Assembly (NCBI GenBank): GCA_944321825.1
Contig: CALUMU010000004.1
Span: forward strand, 124,001 to 188,000
Source of the DNA: Candidatus Amulumruptor caecigallinarius
Lineage (GTDB): Bacteria; Bacteroidota; Bacteroidia; Bacteroidales; Muribaculaceae
DNA length: 64,000 nt
Direction: 5' to 3'
Under the pieces are notes generated by a model. The model worked only from the letters and a program-made list of their open reading frames with translations. It did no database searches and was not told where the DNA came from. Positions 9,454 through 18,637 of the stretch are shown piece after piece. Position 1 is the first letter of the stretch, and each line of letters begins with the position of its first letter. Both the position numbers and the translations under genes were made by a program.

Positions 9454-10437
9454 TTATGGGATGTTCTCGCTGCGGTCAAACACGCTTGCCACTATCTTCT
9501 CGACACTGGCGGCTGCATTATGGCTGTAGTAGTGGATGTGTGTATAGCCGTGGTCTATCAAGTCCTGGCTCTGGCGTATGGCCCATTCTACCCCGGCTGC
9601 TTTTGCCTCTACATTGTCCGAGCAGCAGTCCAGCATGGCGACGAGTTCGTCCGGGATATCGACTTTGAATGTTTTGGGTAGTATGGTAAGCTGGTTGAGG
9701 TTGACTATAGGCTTGATTCCTGGGATGATAGGTACTTCAATGCCGATGTTGCGGCACGCCTCTACAAAACGATAAAATTTCTCGTTGTCAAAAAAGAGTT
9801 GGGTGACGATATATGAAGCCCCTTGGTCCACTTTATGCTTGAGCCAACGCAGGTCTATGTCCGTGTTGGGCGATTCCTCATGTTTTTCTGGATAGCCGGC
9901 CACGCCGTAACTGAACTTGAAGCCTTCTTCGAGTTCGAATGCGGTCCCGTCAAGCATGACTCCGTCATTGAAAGTGTTGACCTGCTGTTGCAGTTCGGAT
10001 GCGTGGGCATATCCGGCAGGATCGGGTATGAAGCGGGGATCATGTTTAGCCTTGTCGCCGCGCAGCAGCAGCAGGTTGTTGATGCCGAGGAAGCTGAGGT
10101 CGATGAGCGCGTATTCGGTCTCGCGTGCGCTGTATCCGCTACAGATGATATGAGGTACCGCAGGGATATTGAATCTGTTTTGTATGGCTGCCGCTACAGC
10201 CACTGTGCCTGGACGTGACCGTTCGGATACCCGCTCGTATAGACCTCCTGGAACACTTTTGTACACTAATTCGCTGCGGTGCGTGGTGATATTGACATAC
10301 CGTGGACCGAACGGCATCAGCCGCTTCACATTGTCAAAGAGCGTAGCGATGCTCTTTCCTTTAAGCGGAGGAAGGACTTCAAACGAGAAGCCCGGATGTC
10401 CTGACGTAATTTCATTCAATATGTCGTGTTGTGCCAT
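9454..10437 (-). CDS. metF: methylenetetrahydrofolate reductase
   Basis: Reduces 5,10-methylene-THF to 5-methyl-THF for methionine synthesis; a TIM-barrel flavoenzyme. Recognised by FSFEVLPPLKG at the N-terminus (E. coli type: FEFFPP), NITTHRS, NLLLLRGDKAKHDPRF (FAD region), YIVTQLFFDNEKFYRF and PIIPGIKPI. 327 aa, slightly longer than the E. coli enzyme (296). Flanked by a terminator upstream (that of htrA) and porV downstream; probably monocistronic from the promoter at 10478. Confidence 0.95.
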   Translation of the reverse strand: MAQHDILNEITSGHPGFSFEVLPPLKGKSIATLFDNVKRLMPFGPRYVNITTHRSELVYKSVPGGLYERVSERSRPGTVAVAAAIQNRFNIPAVPHIICSGYSARETEYALIDLSFLGINNLLLLRGDKAKHDPRFIPDPAGYAHASELQQQVNTFNDGVMLDGTAFELEEGFKFSYGVAGYPEKHEESPNTDIDLRWLKHKVDQGASYIVTQLFFDNEKFYRFVEACRNIGIEVPIIPGIKPIVNLNQLTILPKTFKVDIPDELVAMLDCCSDNVEAKAAGVEWAIRQSQDLIDHGYTHIHYYSHNAAASVEKIVASVFDRSENIP

Positions 10438-10477
10438 AGTCTATGATTTGCAGAGATGTCGTTTTTTTCTCTCTATG

Positions 10478-10485
10478 CAAAGTTA
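10478..10485 (-). promoter_or_regulatory. metF promoter -7 box
   Basis: TAACTTTG on the minus strand, 40 bp before the metF ATG. It matches the Bacteroidetes -7 consensus; no clear -33 element is seen. Confidence 0.5.
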
Positions 10486-10580
10486 AATATAATCTGATGT
10501 AACATATAAGCGAAATTGTCTGTTTGCATGTTATTTCAGAATTTAAATCTACGGAGTCGGTCTATTTAGAATATAATTCC

Positions 10581-10622
10581 AAAAAACAGGAGCTGACATC
10601 TCTGCAACGAGGTGTCAGCTCC
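10581..10622 (-). terminator. rho-independent terminator of htrA
   Basis: Inverted repeat with arms of 13 bp (GGAGCTGACACCT on the minus strand, one G-T wobble) at 10589-10622, followed on the minus strand by a six-T run (10581-10586). The 306 bp between htrA and metF hold this terminator, the metF promoter and nothing else recognisable. Confidence 0.85.
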
Positions 10623-10743
10623 ATAAAGAGACTGGGTCAATCATTTTTCCGACAATGCCGTCCCTACAGTGGTTGTGGCTGATGGTGTGCCGAGGTTCTG
10701 CAACACCATCAAGAGTGGAGAGGAGAATGGTTGACGGAGGTCG

Positions 10744-12303
10744 TTATTCATCGAGGTTGACAGCATAGGCGGTGCGCTTGCCGGTGGGGTAGATGCCGGT
10801 GATGAAAAGCACTTTGTTGTCGCTCTGCATGGCGGCTTTGTAAAGCTTCTCGATGTCTTTGCCGGATGTGACAGGTCGCTGGTTGACGGCGGTGATTATG
10901 TATCCGGTCTTGATGCCGGCTGATTTAAACAGGCCGTCGGTGAGCTTCGTCACCTCTACTCCGCTGGATATGCGCAGCTCTTTGAGCATCTCTTCCTTGA
11001 CTTCGCCGAATGAGCATCCCAGTTCGCTGCTGTCGCCCGCACGTGTGATCGATGTCGACCCGCTGCTGTTGAGTAGCTTGACTTTGGTGGCCTGTTTCTT
11101 GTTGTCACGGTAGAAATCGATGGTTATTTCGTCACCCGGACTATAGCGGTTGATTTGTCCGCGTAGCTGGGCATCGGTTGAGGTCTGCACACCGTTGATG
11201 GCTGTGATTACATCGCCTGGTTTGATGCCGCCCTCTTCGGCTGCCGAATTGGGCTGTACTTCCACTACGTATATGCCTGAATTGACAGCCGTGATATCTT
11301 TCTGCTTGGCAAGTTTGGCAGTCAGAGGCTGGAATGTTACACCTATAAAGGCGCGTTGTACAGCTCCGTACTGCTTGAGGTCGCCGATGATTTTGTTGAC
11401 AATCGATGTAGGTATGGCAAATGAGTGGCCTGCATAGTTGCCTGTCTGCGAATAGATGGCAGTATTGATGCCTACAAGTTCGCCGTTGAGATTGACAAGG
11501 GCTCCGCCTGAGTTGCCGGGATTGACTGCTGCATCGGTCTGTATATATGATTCCACGCCCATAGAGGGGACATGTGTGGCATCAGAGATACTGCGGGCTT
11601 TTGCGCTTACGATACCGGTCGTAACAGTGGAGGTCAGTCCGAAAGGATTGCCCACGGCGAGAACCCATTCGCCTACTTTGAGCGCGTCGCTGTCACCCAT
11701 GGGGATGACGGGGAGCTCGTTTGCTGTGATTTTTATGAGGGCAAGGTCGGTCATGTCGTCCGTGCCTATGACTCGGGCGTTGAATGTGCGGTTGTCATTG
11801 AGTGTGACCTCTAATCGGTCCGCTCCATCGATTACGTGGTTGTTAGTCACTATATATCCGTCAGGTGTCACTATCACACCGGAGCCGAGGCCGAGCTGCT
11901 GCTGTGCCTCCTCACCGTCGCTGTCTGATTCTGACGGCTGCTGGCGACGCGGCTGCTGGCGGCGCGGCGAACCGAAGAAAAATTCAAAGAACGGGTCGTT
12001 GAACATGTCGGGCTGCTGGTTGTAATATCTGTTGCTCTGACGGCGTGGGGTGACATAGCTTTTTATGCTGACCACACCGTTGATGGTGCTTTCGGCGGCC
12101 TGAGTGAAGTCGGTAGGAACCCCTCCTCGCGATGACACCGGGACGATGCCGTGGCCGTAAGATGCTACGGACACATCGCTCTGAAACGGTATCTGAGATG
12201 GCTGGTCGACATAGCCGGTGGCTTTCATTGCCACAATAGTCCCTGCTGAAGCGATGACAGCCACAGCGGCGGCTGTCAGCAGATTTTTGTTGTTTTGCTT
12301 CAT
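10744..12303 (-). CDS. periplasmic serine protease, HtrA/DegP-DegQ family (Do-like)
   Basis: 519 aa. N-terminal signal or anchor (about residues 8-27), then a trypsin-like domain with triad H156 (TNNHVIDG), D186 (DLALIK) and S265 (GNSGGAL), then two PDZ domains (about 310-400 and 430-515). It degrades or refolds misfolded envelope proteins as an oligomer. A low-complexity Gln/Arg/Pro and acidic loop (about residues 88-135) sits in the LA-loop region, longer than in E. coli DegQ. It is transcribed divergently from the NlpC gene and has its own strong terminator. Confidence 0.93.
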   Translation of the reverse strand: MKQNNKNLLTAAAVAVIASAGTIVAMKATGYVDQPSQIPFQSDVSVASYGHGIVPVSSRGGVPTDFTQAAESTINGVVSIKSYVTPRRQSNRYYNQQPDMFNDPFFEFFFGSPRRQQPRRQQPSESDSDGEEAQQQLGLGSGVIVTPDGYIVTNNHVIDGADRLEVTLNDNRTFNARVIGTDDMTDLALIKITANELPVIPMGDSDALKVGEWVLAVGNPFGLTSTVTTGIVSAKARSISDATHVPSMGVESYIQTDAAVNPGNSGGALVNLNGELVGINTAIYSQTGNYAGHSFAIPTSIVNKIIGDLKQYGAVQRAFIGVTFQPLTAKLAKQKDITAVNSGIYVVEVQPNSAAEEGGIKPGDVITAINGVQTSTDAQLRGQINRYSPGDEITIDFYRDNKKQATKVKLLNSSGSTSITRAGDSSELGCSFGEVKEEMLKELRISSGVEVTKLTDGLFKSAGIKTGYIITAVNQRPVTSGKDIEKLYKAAMQSDNKVLFITGIYPTGKRTAYAVNLDE

Positions 12304-12405
12304 AATAGTTCCTTATTTGGAAATTGTATTGATTATGAACTGGTGATTGGAGAGAGGTGTGAGAGTATTATAAGATCGTTGTATGATGTTATTGAATAGA
12401 CGGGT

Positions 12406-12413
12406 CAAAATTA
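12406..12413 (-). promoter_or_regulatory. htrA promoter -7 box
   Basis: TAATTTTG on the minus strand, about 100 bp upstream of the htrA ATG, inside the AT-rich divergent region between htrA and the NlpC gene. Confidence 0.4.
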
Positions 12414-12532
12414 ACACAAAAAGCAGTAGGTTATTCTACTTAGATATTTAATAAAACATGATATTAGATTTATTTAAGAGTCAGACGTTTAAAATAAAAG
12501 AAAATTAGCCTAATGTAATGAAATTTTAAAGT

Positions 12533-12540
12533 TATCTTTG
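12533..12540 (+). promoter_or_regulatory. NlpC/P60 gene promoter -7 box
   Basis: TATCTTTG matching TAnnTTTG, 19 bp before the ATG at 12560. Its position leaves a very short 5' leader and supports that start or the internal ATG at 12608. Confidence 0.5.
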
Positions 12541-12559
12541 CCATAAACAAGAAGTTCAC

Positions 12560-13477
12560 ATGCATTGTCGTATATTTCCCGTCATATCATTGAAATCCGT
12601 TTTAAAGATGGTTGCGTCGGTCACCGTGGTGATTGGCACGTTGTCGTTAGGAGCTTGCAGCAGTTCAAAGCAGGTATCGAAAACCGCTACCCATCGGCCG
12701 TCGAAGCCGGCGAGTGTAAAGGATATCGACATCGCTTCAATGACCAAGACCGAGAAGTCGCTCGTCAAGGAAGCGACCGCGTGGCTCGGCACTCCTTACA
12801 AGTATGGTGGGAATACACGCAGCGGAGTCGATTGCTCAGGTCTCGTGTACCATGTGTTTCTCAACGCTCTCGACATCAAATTACCGCGTAATTCCCGCAA
12901 GCAGCATGAGTTTTGCCGCAAGATTTCAAAGAAGGATTTGGCGACAGGCGACTTGGTCTTTTTTGCCACTACGCGAGGGAGCAAGAAAGTGTCGCATGTA
13001 GGTCTGTATGTCGGTGACGGCAAGATGATACATGCGTCCACTTCGCGGGGAGTGGTGTGCCAGAATCTCAGCGACGACTATTACACGCGCACATTCGTCG
13101 GTGCAGGGCGTGTCGACAGCTTCGCTTCAATCAATAAATCGAAAAAGTCGAAACCATCCAAGCAAAAGCCGCAGCAGGATGCCTCACCCGCTCCACAACC
13201 CTCTGTAGATGAGGCTACGCCCTCTCCGGTTCCGACGGTGCATATAGATGATATAGATAAGGTCTTGAAAGCCGGCCAGCCTCAATCAGAGCCTGTCAAG
13301 GTAGATGAGCCGAAGGATGCCCCTGCGACAACGACCACTGAACCTGCCCCTCGCGTTCAAGAACCATTGACCCCGGTAAGGACAGCCGAGCCGGTGCCAC
13401 AGGCATCTCCAGATAATGCTGATGACGGAGATGATGCCCGCAGCGCAGTGTTGCGTAATCTGCCCGACCTTCGGTAA
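12560..13477 (+). CDS. NlpC/P60 peptidoglycan hydrolase, lipoprotein
   Basis: 305 aa. Lipobox LGAC puts the lipidated cysteine at residue 33. The NlpC/P60 domain (about 65-180) has its catalytic residues in DCSGLVYHVF (C92), KVSHVGLYVG (H146) and MIHAS (H158). The family cleaves peptide stems of peptidoglycan, usually between D-Glu and meso-DAP. The last ~120 residues are a Pro/Glu/Asp-rich disordered tail, longer than in Spr-type relatives. The ATG at 12608 would give a shorter, equally plausible signal peptide. Single gene with its own promoter and terminator. Confidence 0.88.
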   Translation: MHCRIFPVISLKSVLKMVASVTVVIGTLSLGACSSSKQVSKTATHRPSKPASVKDIDIASMTKTEKSLVKEATAWLGTPYKYGGNTRSGVDCSGLVYHVFLNALDIKLPRNSRKQHEFCRKISKKDLATGDLVFFATTRGSKKVSHVGLYVGDGKMIHASTSRGVVCQNLSDDYYTRTFVGAGRVDSFASINKSKKSKPSKQKPQQDASPAPQPSVDEATPSPVPTVHIDDIDKVLKAGQPQSEPVKVDEPKDAPATTTTEPAPRVQEPLTPVRTAEPVPQASPDNADDGDDARSAVLRNLPDLR

Positions 13478-13513
13478 ATCAAAGCAGCTTGCTTTTTAGG
13501 CTTTTGAAGCCAT

Positions 13514-13560
13514 AACCCATCTTGATTTTGATATTGTGTATATAGTCAAGATGGGTTTCT
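13514..13560 (+). terminator. hairpin terminator after the NlpC gene
   Basis: Perfect 12-bp arms AACCCATCTTGA (13514-13525) and TCAAGATGGGTT (13546-13557) with a 20-nt loop, followed by TTCTTG. The U-tract is weak but the location is right. Confidence 0.65.
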
Positions 13561-13697
13561 TGTATATGAGTTGTAACGATTCGGACGGAATTTGACACTG
13601 TGGTTACACCGCTGCATTTTTAATATTCAATGCAACGATTATTATATGTGGTGCTTATAAGATTACAGAAATTTGCGACAGAGAAATTTCACAAACA

Positions 13698-13728
13698 GAA
13701 CTGATTTGCAATAAGTTTAAATCAGTTC
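13698..13728 (+). promoter_or_regulatory. inverted repeat upstream of susC, candidate operator
   Basis: Perfect 10-bp arms GAACTGATTT and AAATCAGTTC separated by 11 nt, ending 19 bp before the susC ATG. The place is suitable for control of the fructan operon by the hybrid regulator at 22742 or for attenuation. No TAnnTTTG box was found in the susC upstream region, as expected for an activator-dependent promoter. Function is inferred. Confidence 0.45.
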
Positions 13729-13747
13729 ATAAACACAAATCAATATC

Positions 13748-16700
13748 ATGACAAGAATCGTTTTAAGCACATTGATGCTTATGTTTGTGGTGTTTGCTTG
13801 CTATGGGCAAATCACAGTGCATGGGACGGTGCTGTCCAAGACTGACGGCGAACCGCTTGTCGGTGCATCGGTTTTGGATAGTGCTACCAAGGAAGGCGTT
13901 GCGACTGATTTGGACGGCAATTTCACCATTGTTGTGTCTGAAGGCGCGAATCTCACCATCAGCTATGTAGGATTCGTGCCGCAGACTGTATTGGCTCAGG
14001 CTGAAATGACCATCAGCCTTGAAGAAAATGCGGCTGTCCTTGACGAGGTGGTGGTAGTGGGTTATTCCACCCAGAAGAAAGCTGATGTGACCGGAGCCAT
14101 CACAGCTGTCAACGTTGACGACATGGCAAAGGCAAATGAAAACAACCCTATAAAGGCATTGCAAGGCAAAGTGCCCGGAATGAACATAACCGCCGACGGT
14201 AATCCCAGCGGGGCATCTACAGTCCGTATACGCGGCATAGGCACGTTGAATAACAATGACCCTCTCTATATCATAGACGGTGTCCCGACCAAAGGCGGTA
14301 TGCACGAACTGAATGCTGCCGATATCGAGTCGATGCAGATACTGAAAGACGCAGCTTCCGCATCCATTTACGGTAGCCGGGCGGCTAACGGCGTAATCAT
14401 CATCACTACTAAGAAAGGTAGGGATTTGAAAATCAACTTTGACGCTTCTGTTTCTGCTTCTTTTATAACAACAAAATGGAAGTGCTCAATGCAGAGCAGT
14501 ATGGCCAGGCCATGTGGCAGGCATATGTAAATTCAGGCCAGGACCCTAACACCAATGCTTTAGGCTATCGCTACAACTGGGGATATGATGCTTCCGGCTA
14601 TCCGACGCTCTACGGTGTCAGCATGTCGAAGTATCTCGACTCGGCCAATACTACTCCTGCATCCGATACGGACTGGTTCGACGAAACGACCCGTACAGGA
14701 TTCATACAGAACTATAACCTGTCGATTAGCGGCAGTTCGGACAAATTATCTGCGTTTTTCTCCTTGGGATATTACAAAAACCTCGGCATTATCAAAAATA
14801 CCGATTTCGACAGGCTTTCTGCCCGTATAAACACGGAGTTCAAACCATTTGGCGATATTCTGACCATAGGCGAACACCTGACTCTTAACCGCACAACAGA
14901 GGTGCAGGCTCCGGGCGGTTTCTTGCAGAATGTCCTCCAGTTCAATCCGTCGCTGCCCGTCTATACGGAATCGGGTGAATTTGCCGGCCCTGTAGGCGGT
15001 TATCCCGACCGTGAGAACCCGGTGGCACGCCTTGAACGCAACAAAGACAACCGCTACACCTATTGGCGCACATTCGGAGATGCCTATATCAACCTTGCTC
15101 CTTTCAAAGGGTTCAACGCCCGGACTACATTCGGCATTGATTATTCTCAAAAAAGCCAGAGGATATTCACTTATCCTATTACCGAAGGTACCGTAGCCAA
15201 CTCGACTAACGGCGTAGAGGCTAAGCAGGAACACTGGATGCGTTGGATGTGGAACCTTGTAGCTAATTACAACATCGATTTCGGCAAAAACCATTTCGAC
15301 GTGCTGGCTGGTGTAGAATTGAACCGCGAAGATGATACATGGTTTTCCGGCTATAAAAGCGATTTCGTCATATTGAACCCTGATTACATGTGGCCTGACG
15401 CAGGTTCGGGTACCGCACTTGCCTACGGTAGCGGAAGCGGATATTCGCTCGTGTCGTTCTTTGGTAAAGCCAACTACTCGTTTGACAACCGCTATCTGCT
15501 CGGTCTGACACTGCGTCGCGACGGGTCTTCACGTTTCGGCAAAGAGAACCGGTATGCGACATTCCCGTCTGTATCTTTAGGCTGGCGCATCAATAATGAA
15601 AAATTCATGGAGCGGACTGCTACATGGCTCAATGACCTGAAATTACGAGCCTCGTGGGGTCAGACAGGCAATCAGGAGATTTCCAACACTGCCCGTTATT
15701 CTATCTATGTGCCTAATTACGGCGTGAATGAAAACGGCGGACAGTCATATGGTACGTCATATGATATTACAGGTTCAAATGGAGGAGCCATCCTTCCGTC
15801 GGGTTTCAAACGTGACCAGATCGGCAATGACGACATCAAATGGGAGACCACGACACAGTATAATGTCGGTCTGGATTTCGGCTTCCTGAATCAGCGTCTT
15901 TACGGTTCGGCTGACTGGTTCTATAAGAAAACATCTGACATACTTGTGCTTATGCAGGGTATCGCAGCGATGGGCGAGGGCTCGTCGCAGTGGATTAATG
16001 CCGGAGAGATGGAAAACAGAGGATTCGAATTCAGCCTCGGCTATAGGAACACCACCTCGTATGGACTCCGTTATGAGATAACGGGCAATATCTCTACATA
16101 CGATAACAAAATCACCAAACTGCCGGCTACTGTGGCAGCCAACGGCACATTCGGTGGTAACGGCGTGGAAAGCGTAATCGGTCATCCTATGGGTGCACAG
16201 GTGGGATATGTGGCCGACGGTATATTCCGTTCGCAGGAAGAGGTCGACAACCATGCCGTGCAGTCCGGGGCCGCCCCCGGCCGCATACGCTGGCGCGACC
16301 TTAACAATGACGGCTATATAACCGAGGCCGACCAGCAATGGATATATAATCCCGTACCCGATTTCTCCTATGGTATTAACATCTATCTCCAGTATAAGTC
16401 GTTTGATTTCACGATGTTCTGGCAGGGTGTTCAGGGTGTCGACGTAATCAGCGACTTGAAAAAAGAGACCGACCTCTGGAGCGGGCTTAACATCGGTTTC
16501 CTTAACAAGGGTGTCCGTCTGCTGGATGCCTGGACTCCCCAGAATCCCGATTCGACCATACCGGCACTTGCACGCGACGATGCCAACAATGAGAAGCGCG
16601 TGTCGACTTATTTCGTCGAGGACGGCTCGTTCCTGAAGCTGCGCAATATACAGTTTGGTTACACATTTCCCGAATCAATCACTCGGAAGATAAAGATGCA

Positions 16701-16839
16701 GAAGCTCCGCCTGTATGTGAGCGCACAGAACCTGCTTACTATCAAGAGCAAGAATTTCACCGGCGTAGACCCTGAAAACGCCAATTACGGCTATCCCATC
16801 CCCGTCAATCTCACTTTCGGCCTTAATGTCACTTTCTAA
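13748..16839 (+). pseudogene. susC: SusC/RagA-family TonB-dependent transporter, split by a frameshift
   Basis: Outer-membrane glycan importer of the fructan locus. The first part (13748-14530) holds the signal peptide, a carboxypeptidase-regulatory-like domain (VHGTVLSKTDGEPLVGASV), the DEVVVVGYSTQKK segment and the TonB plug ending AASASIYGSRAANGVIIITTKKG. The second part (ATG at 14476 to 16839) continues without loss from MEVLNAEQYGQAMW to the final barrel strand. The two frames join around 14460-14470 at GCTTCTTTTATAAC, where one extra base would restore reading through FYNNKMEVLNAEQYG. Joined length is about 1030 aa, normal for SusC. Either a recent one-base deletion, a phase-variable tract of Ts or a sequencing error. 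Everything else, including the downstream partners, looks intact. Confidence 0.88.
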
Positions 16840-16858
16840 CCTATAATCGACTATCAAA

Positions 16859-18592
16859 ATGAAAACAACTATATTATCAGTAGCGGCTGTGTTGGGGATG
16901 ACATTCCTGACCGCCTGCAATGACTTCCTTGATGAACAGAAGCCGCAAGGAACTGTCGACAACGAACTGCTGAAAGACCCTCAATATGTCGACAACCTCA
17001 TCATACCGGCTTACGCCATATGGATTTCAGCCGAGGACATCAATTCGTCGTTCTCGATGTGGAACTATGATGTCCGTTCGGATGACGCTTACAAGGGGGG
17101 CAACGGTACGGAGGACGGTGACGTGTTCCATGCCCTTGAGGTCTCGCAAGGAATCATGACTACAGCATGGAACATATCCGATATGTGGCAGCGTCTCTAC
17201 AACTGTATATCTCGTGCAAATGCCGCCCTTGCATTGCTTGACAACGTAGATGAGGCAACGTATCCGCAGAAAGAGCAACGCATGGCCGAGATGCGTTTCC
17301 TCCGTGGTCATGGGCATTTCCTCCTGAAGCAGCTTTACAAGAAGATACCTTTTGCTATCGATGAAAACATGGCTCCTGAAGAGTATAACAATCTGAAGAA
17401 CACCACCTACACCAACGATGAAGGCTGGCAGATTATCGCCGATGATTTCAAATTTGCCTTTGATCACCTTCCGGCCCATCAGGATGACAAAGGCCGTCCC
17501 ACCCGTGCCGCAGCGGCGGCATACCTTGCCAAGACATATCTCTACAAGGCTTACCGCCAGGATAACGAGGCCACTCATGAAGTGACATCTATCAGCATGG
17601 AGGATTTGGCGAAGGTGGTCGAATATACCGAGCCGTCCATAATGATGGAAGGCGGCTATGATCTTGAGACCGATTTCCATAACAATTTCCGTCCTGAGCC
17701 TCAGTATGAAAACGGTGTGGAGTCAATCTGGGCTATGCAGTATTCTTTCAATGACGGAACCAAAAACGGCAACTGCAACTGGTCATTCGGACTCATTGTG
17801 CCGAACATACCCGGAGTGACCGACGGCGGCTGCGACTTCTATAAGCCGTCGCAGAACCTTGTCAACGCATTCCGCACCGATAACGACGGACATCCGTATA
17901 TCGGCACCTTCAATGACAAGGACTATGACATGAGCCTTGATTATGCCGATCCACGTCTGTTCCTGACCGTAGGAATTCCCGGACTGCCTTATGAGTTCAA
18001 TCGCAACTACATCATGGATAAGACTGCGGTGTGGAGCCGTTCAAACGGGTTGTACGGATATTATGTAACTCTGAAACACAACGTGGATCCTGATTGTGAA
18101 TACCTCGTGAAAGGCGGTTGGTGGGGAAGCCCGATGAACCATATCGTGCTCCGCTATGCCGATGTGCTTCTCATGCGTGCCGAAGCTCTCATACAGCTTG
18201 GCTCAGGCATACCAGAGGCCATGAACATCATCAACCGTATACGTAACCGCGCAAAAAGCTCCATGGGAATGATTTCCGACTACGAGCAGCTCTACGGTGT
18301 ACATATCGCTGTTGAACCCTACAACGGCTCGTATAGCCAAGAAGAGGCATTCAAACTGTTGCAGCACGAACGTCGCGTGGAACTCGCCTTGGAGAGCGAC
18401 CGTTTCTTCGACCTCGTGCGTTGGGGCGAGGCTGCACGTGTCCTCAACAAGTACTATGCGGAGGAGGCCTCAAAATGCGCGATTTATTCAGGAGCTTCAT
18501 TCACGGCCAACAAGAATGAATATCTGCCGATACCCTTTGCTCAGATCAGTGCATCTAACGGCAATTACACTCAAAACATAGGCGGATGGTAA
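16859..18592 (+). CDS. susD: SusD/RagB-family nutrient-binding outer membrane lipoprotein
   Basis: 577 aa. Lipobox LTAC, then the family opening NDFLDEQKPQGTVD, TPR-type helical repeats, and the typical C-terminal segment LLQHERRVELALESDRFFDLVRWGEA. SusD proteins form the lid over the SusC barrel and bind the incoming oligosaccharide at the cell surface. It follows susC by 19 bp and precedes the DUF4960 and GH32 genes, so its ligand is predicted to be a fructan. Intact, unlike its susC partner. Confidence 0.95.
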   Translation: MKTTILSVAAVLGMTFLTACNDFLDEQKPQGTVDNELLKDPQYVDNLIIPAYAIWISAEDINSSFSMWNYDVRSDDAYKGGNGTEDGDVFHALEVSQGIMTTAWNISDMWQRLYNCISRANAALALLDNVDEATYPQKEQRMAEMRFLRGHGHFLLKQLYKKIPFAIDENMAPEEYNNLKNTTYTNDEGWQIIADDFKFAFDHLPAHQDDKGRPTRAAAAAYLAKTYLYKAYRQDNEATHEVTSISMEDLAKVVEYTEPSIMMEGGYDLETDFHNNFRPEPQYENGVESIWAMQYSFNDGTKNGNCNWSFGLIVPNIPGVTDGGCDFYKPSQNLVNAFRTDNDGHPYIGTFNDKDYDMSLDYADPRLFLTVGIPGLPYEFNRNYIMDKTAVWSRSNGLYGYYVTLKHNVDPDCEYLVKGGWWGSPMNHIVLRYADVLLMRAEALIQLGSGIPEAMNIINRIRNRAKSSMGMISDYEQLYGVHIAVEPYNGSYSQEEAFKLLQHERRVELALESDRFFDLVRWGEAARVLNKYYAEEASKCAIYSGASFTANKNEYLPIPFAQISASNGNYTQNIGGW

Positions 18593-18637
18593 TCCATAAT
18601 AAGAGTCAGCATTAAACTCAAACGCACTCTAAAACAT

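Noticed and set aside
14440-14480. Programmed -1 ribosomal frameshift in susC
   Set aside because: No canonical X-XXY-YYZ heptamer and no clear downstream pseudoknot; SusC proteins are not known to use one. Mutation or error is more likely.
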